From Paenibacillus sp. FJAT-26967 (GTDB lineage Bacteria > Bacillota > Bacilli > Paenibacillales > NBRC-103111), in NCBI RefSeq assembly GCF_001541095.1, contig NZ_LMXH01000001.1, forward strand, positions 2,174,235 to 2,238,234: 64,000 nucleotides of DNA, written 5' to 3'. Of this stretch, positions 62,296 through 64,000 are shown piece after piece. The stretch's first letter is position 1; each line of letters opens with the position of its first letter. The notes beneath the pieces were generated by a model. The model did not search any database and had not been told where the DNA came from. It saw only the letters and a program-made list of their open reading frames with translations. Position numbers and translations under genes: made by a program.

Positions 62296-64000
62296 ATGGA
62301 TTGTAAAGGTTCTCTTGAAATCAACTTGGGCGCGGCCCAAAATTTAACGGATGTAGATTGGTCTAAGGTGAATCCTCAGGATATTAATAACAATAACTTT
62401 CAGTTCGGAAAACCCTTTTATCTGGTATGTCCCGGAGAGCATTGCCAGGATAATGTCAATTTTACGCCTCAGGCACACCGCTTGTGTCAATGCACCGATA
62501 TTAACGGAAAACCTGTACCGGGTTGTTCCCCGCATGATTATTTGTACCCCTTTGCGGCCCAGGTCTGCTTTAACACTAGCAATCCTTCCGATATGAGCCA
62601 TGCAACGTTGGGTAACAGAGGCTGTATGAGTCTGGGAGATACCTGGAATGTGGTCACGTGCTACTGTTGCTGCTCCTGCTTCGCTCACGGGACTCAAATC
62701 GGAACACCGGATGGTCACCGTGCGATTGAGAAGTTCAGTGTTGGTGATAAAGTCATCACGGCCAGCTTGCAGCAGAGCGCGGAAGGTATCCAACTGGAGT
62801 GGAAGAAAGCCAAGCTTAATTTCAGTAATGGTACCGGTCCTCACAGTCATCAACCCGCTATGGTCTATATCCGGTTCGGCGGTCACGGCAGTATCATCGT
62901 CACTCCGGATCACCTGTTCCTGATGCCTAGCGGCAAACTGAAGCGGGCCGACCGATTGGTGCCGGGTAAAGATTTGTTGATTTCCTATAACGGTACGCAG
63001 GTAGCGATTAATGAAATCAGCATCGGCGAATACACAGGCGGGGTGCATCATATCGCTACGGATGTTTCCTTTGACGGGTCGCTGGATGGTCACTTACTGT
63101 TGTCCGAGGGATTGGTTTCCGGCGATTTCAACTTGCAAATTCATCAGAATGAGCTTAAGAAAAGCGGTATGCTGGAAGATGCGGAGGATTGCCCGAAAGT
63201 AGGGAGTCTGGCATATGAAGCGGCTAACCCGCACTTGGTCGCCGGAAATTATATGTCATTCAGCGCCCCGGTCGTGGGTGAATCGAACGCGGCTTCCGTT
63301 GCGGCTAGTCCTGAAGCGGCTGAGCAATTAAGCAAATTCTATGTGATGGGTTCGAACGTGGCTTTCGTGCCGGACAATGCGGCATCCTTCCTTAGCCCCC
63401 TTCAAGCGATTGACGTGAACGATAAAGCGGAAAGATGGGGTTTTACGGAAGTAAGCATCGGTAATGCCATGGTGAAATACCTGGTGAACCTGTTCCAGGG
63501 CTTTTACCCTGATATTACGTTCTATCATGACATCGGACGTCTGGAGCCGAACGCTTATGCCTTTACCCAGTACGGCAAGCAATATGTTGTACTATCGGGC
63601 GGATTAACGCGTATTAAAGGGCTCGGCATGGAAGGGATGGCGTTCATTCTCGGAAATATGGTCAGCCGGCTTCAAAAGAGCGCGCCTCTGAACGCGGACG
63701 GCTACACAACTGTTGGCATGAGCGATTATTATACACCTGTTATCTTGCAAAATATGTTCTTTGGTACTCTCTACGCGCCATTGATGACTAGTGCGCTGCA
63801 CCAAATTCAACTCGTAATATTTAACAACATTAATATTTCACTGCATGATGCTTTTGAAACCGATCCTTTCGAGCCAACCACAGGGACCAGAATGGATGCC
63901 ATCGAAGCAGGTAACGGCATGAATTTCCCACCGAACGGCATAGGCGGTCCGGAAGCGAACGGCTTGAAAGTGACCGGAGCGAAGGTAACCGGGCCGACGG
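62296..64000 (+). CDS. Hint-domain protein in the Tc operon (cut by window end)
   Basis: At least 568 residues, open to the window edge. ATG 62296 has AGAGG nine bases upstream and lies 20 bases after the TcA stop. Residues 1-121 are unassigned. A cysteine cluster CYCCCSC (122-128) leads into a Hint (hedgehog/intein) domain: Cys128 in CFAHGTQIGTPDG, FSVGDKVIT, and TPDHLFLM with His206. Hint domains cleave or transfer their own chain. About residues 417-458 look like the core of an M48 metallopeptidase (EPNAYAF, VVLSGGLTRI, GMEGMAFILGNMVSR), but the zinc motif HExxH is replaced by GNMVS. What the protein does with the toxin is unknown; it could be a processed effector, a chaperone or an independent toxin. 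Confidence 0.7.
   Translation, partial: MDCKGSLEINLGAAQNLTDVDWSKVNPQDINNNNFQFGKPFYLVCPGEHCQDNVNFTPQAHRLCQCTDINGKPVPGCSPHDYLYPFAAQVCFNTSNPSDMSHATLGNRGCMSLGDTWNVVTCYCCCSCFAHGTQIGTPDGHRAIEKFSVGDKVITASLQQSAEGIQLEWKKAKLNFSNGTGPHSHQPAMVYIRFGGHGSIIVTPDHLFLMPSGKLKRADRLVPGKDLLISYNGTQVAINEISIGEYTGGVHHIATDVSFDGSLDGHLLLSEGLVSGDFNLQIHQNELKKSGMLEDAEDCPKVGSLAYEAANPHLVAGNYMSFSAPVVGESNAASVAASPEAAEQLSKFYVMGSNVAFVPDNAASFLSPLQAIDVNDKAERWGFTEVSIGNAMVKYLVNLFQGFYPDITFYHDIGRLEPNAYAFTQYGKQYVVLSGGLTRIKGLGMEGMAFILGNMVSRLQKSAPLNADGYTTVGMSDYYTPVILQNMFFGTLYAPLMTSALHQIQLVIFNNINISLHDAFETDPFEPTTGTRMDAIEAGNGMNFPPNGIGGPEANGLKVTGAKVTGPT

Overview
The window looks like chromosomal DNA of a Gram-positive, spore-forming member of the Bacillales, most likely Paenibacillus or a close relative. 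This is inferred from the strong AGGAGG-type ribosome sites, common TTG/GTG starts, a BclA-like collagen-repeat protein, Bacillus-type thioredoxin-coupled ArsC, AhpC/AhpF under a PerR-like box, a YoaS/YozG-like pair, and an insecticidal Tc-toxin locus. I see no rRNA, tRNA, CRISPR array, transposase or phage gene.

Layout. 0-6.1 kb: a minus-strand ctaG/DUF2243 pair, a large two-part polyprenyl-synthetase protein, and an Lsa-type ABC-F antibiotic-resistance gene behind a complete attenuator (leader peptide, antiterminator, terminator). 6.2-10.4 kb: an HxlR regulator divergent from a Gfo/Idh/MocA dehydrogenase, a PadR/HAAS membrane pair and a GNAT acetyltransferase. 10.6-15.1 kb: a decaying accessory stretch with a broken ArsR+AHSA1 pair, then an array of SUKH, ankyrin and unknown proteins resembling orphan immunity genes, one of them frameshifted. 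15.2-20 kb: a nitrilase-family hydrolase, a MerR/GyrI regulator with a 19-bp-spacer promoter, a class C beta-lactamase-fold hydrolase, an intact ArsR/AHSA1 pair and a GNAT protein. 20.2-24.9 kb: a collagen-like surface protein, mqo, and a truncated SDR gene.

25-32 kb is a stress and efflux block: arsR-arsB-arsC, ahpC-ahpF with a PerR-like box and a foldable leader, then a MarR regulator with a Bmr/NorA-like pump and a lipoprotein. 32.4-46.1 kb holds housekeeping-like and accessory enzymes (phospholipase C-like, DinB, HAD, aldo/keto reductase), a 14-TM efflux pump divergent from its TetR regulator with twin operators, a lipase-like hydrolase, a DUF2975/HTH pair, a secreted penicillin-binding-protein-like hydrolase, a GT61 glycosyltransferase and a UvrA paralogue.

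46.5-64 kb is the most striking region: three large co-directional genes with very short gaps. The first encodes a fused TcB-TcC cocoon whose Rhs core ends in a variable nuclease-like C-terminus. The second encodes a 2740-residue TcA pore/receptor subunit with an inserted set of repeated modules. The third encodes a Hint-domain protein, cut by the window end, that also carries a stretch resembling an M48 metallopeptidase with its zinc motif lost. The first two should assemble into an ABC toxin complex. The role of the Hint protein is unknown and is the best candidate here for an undescribed component.
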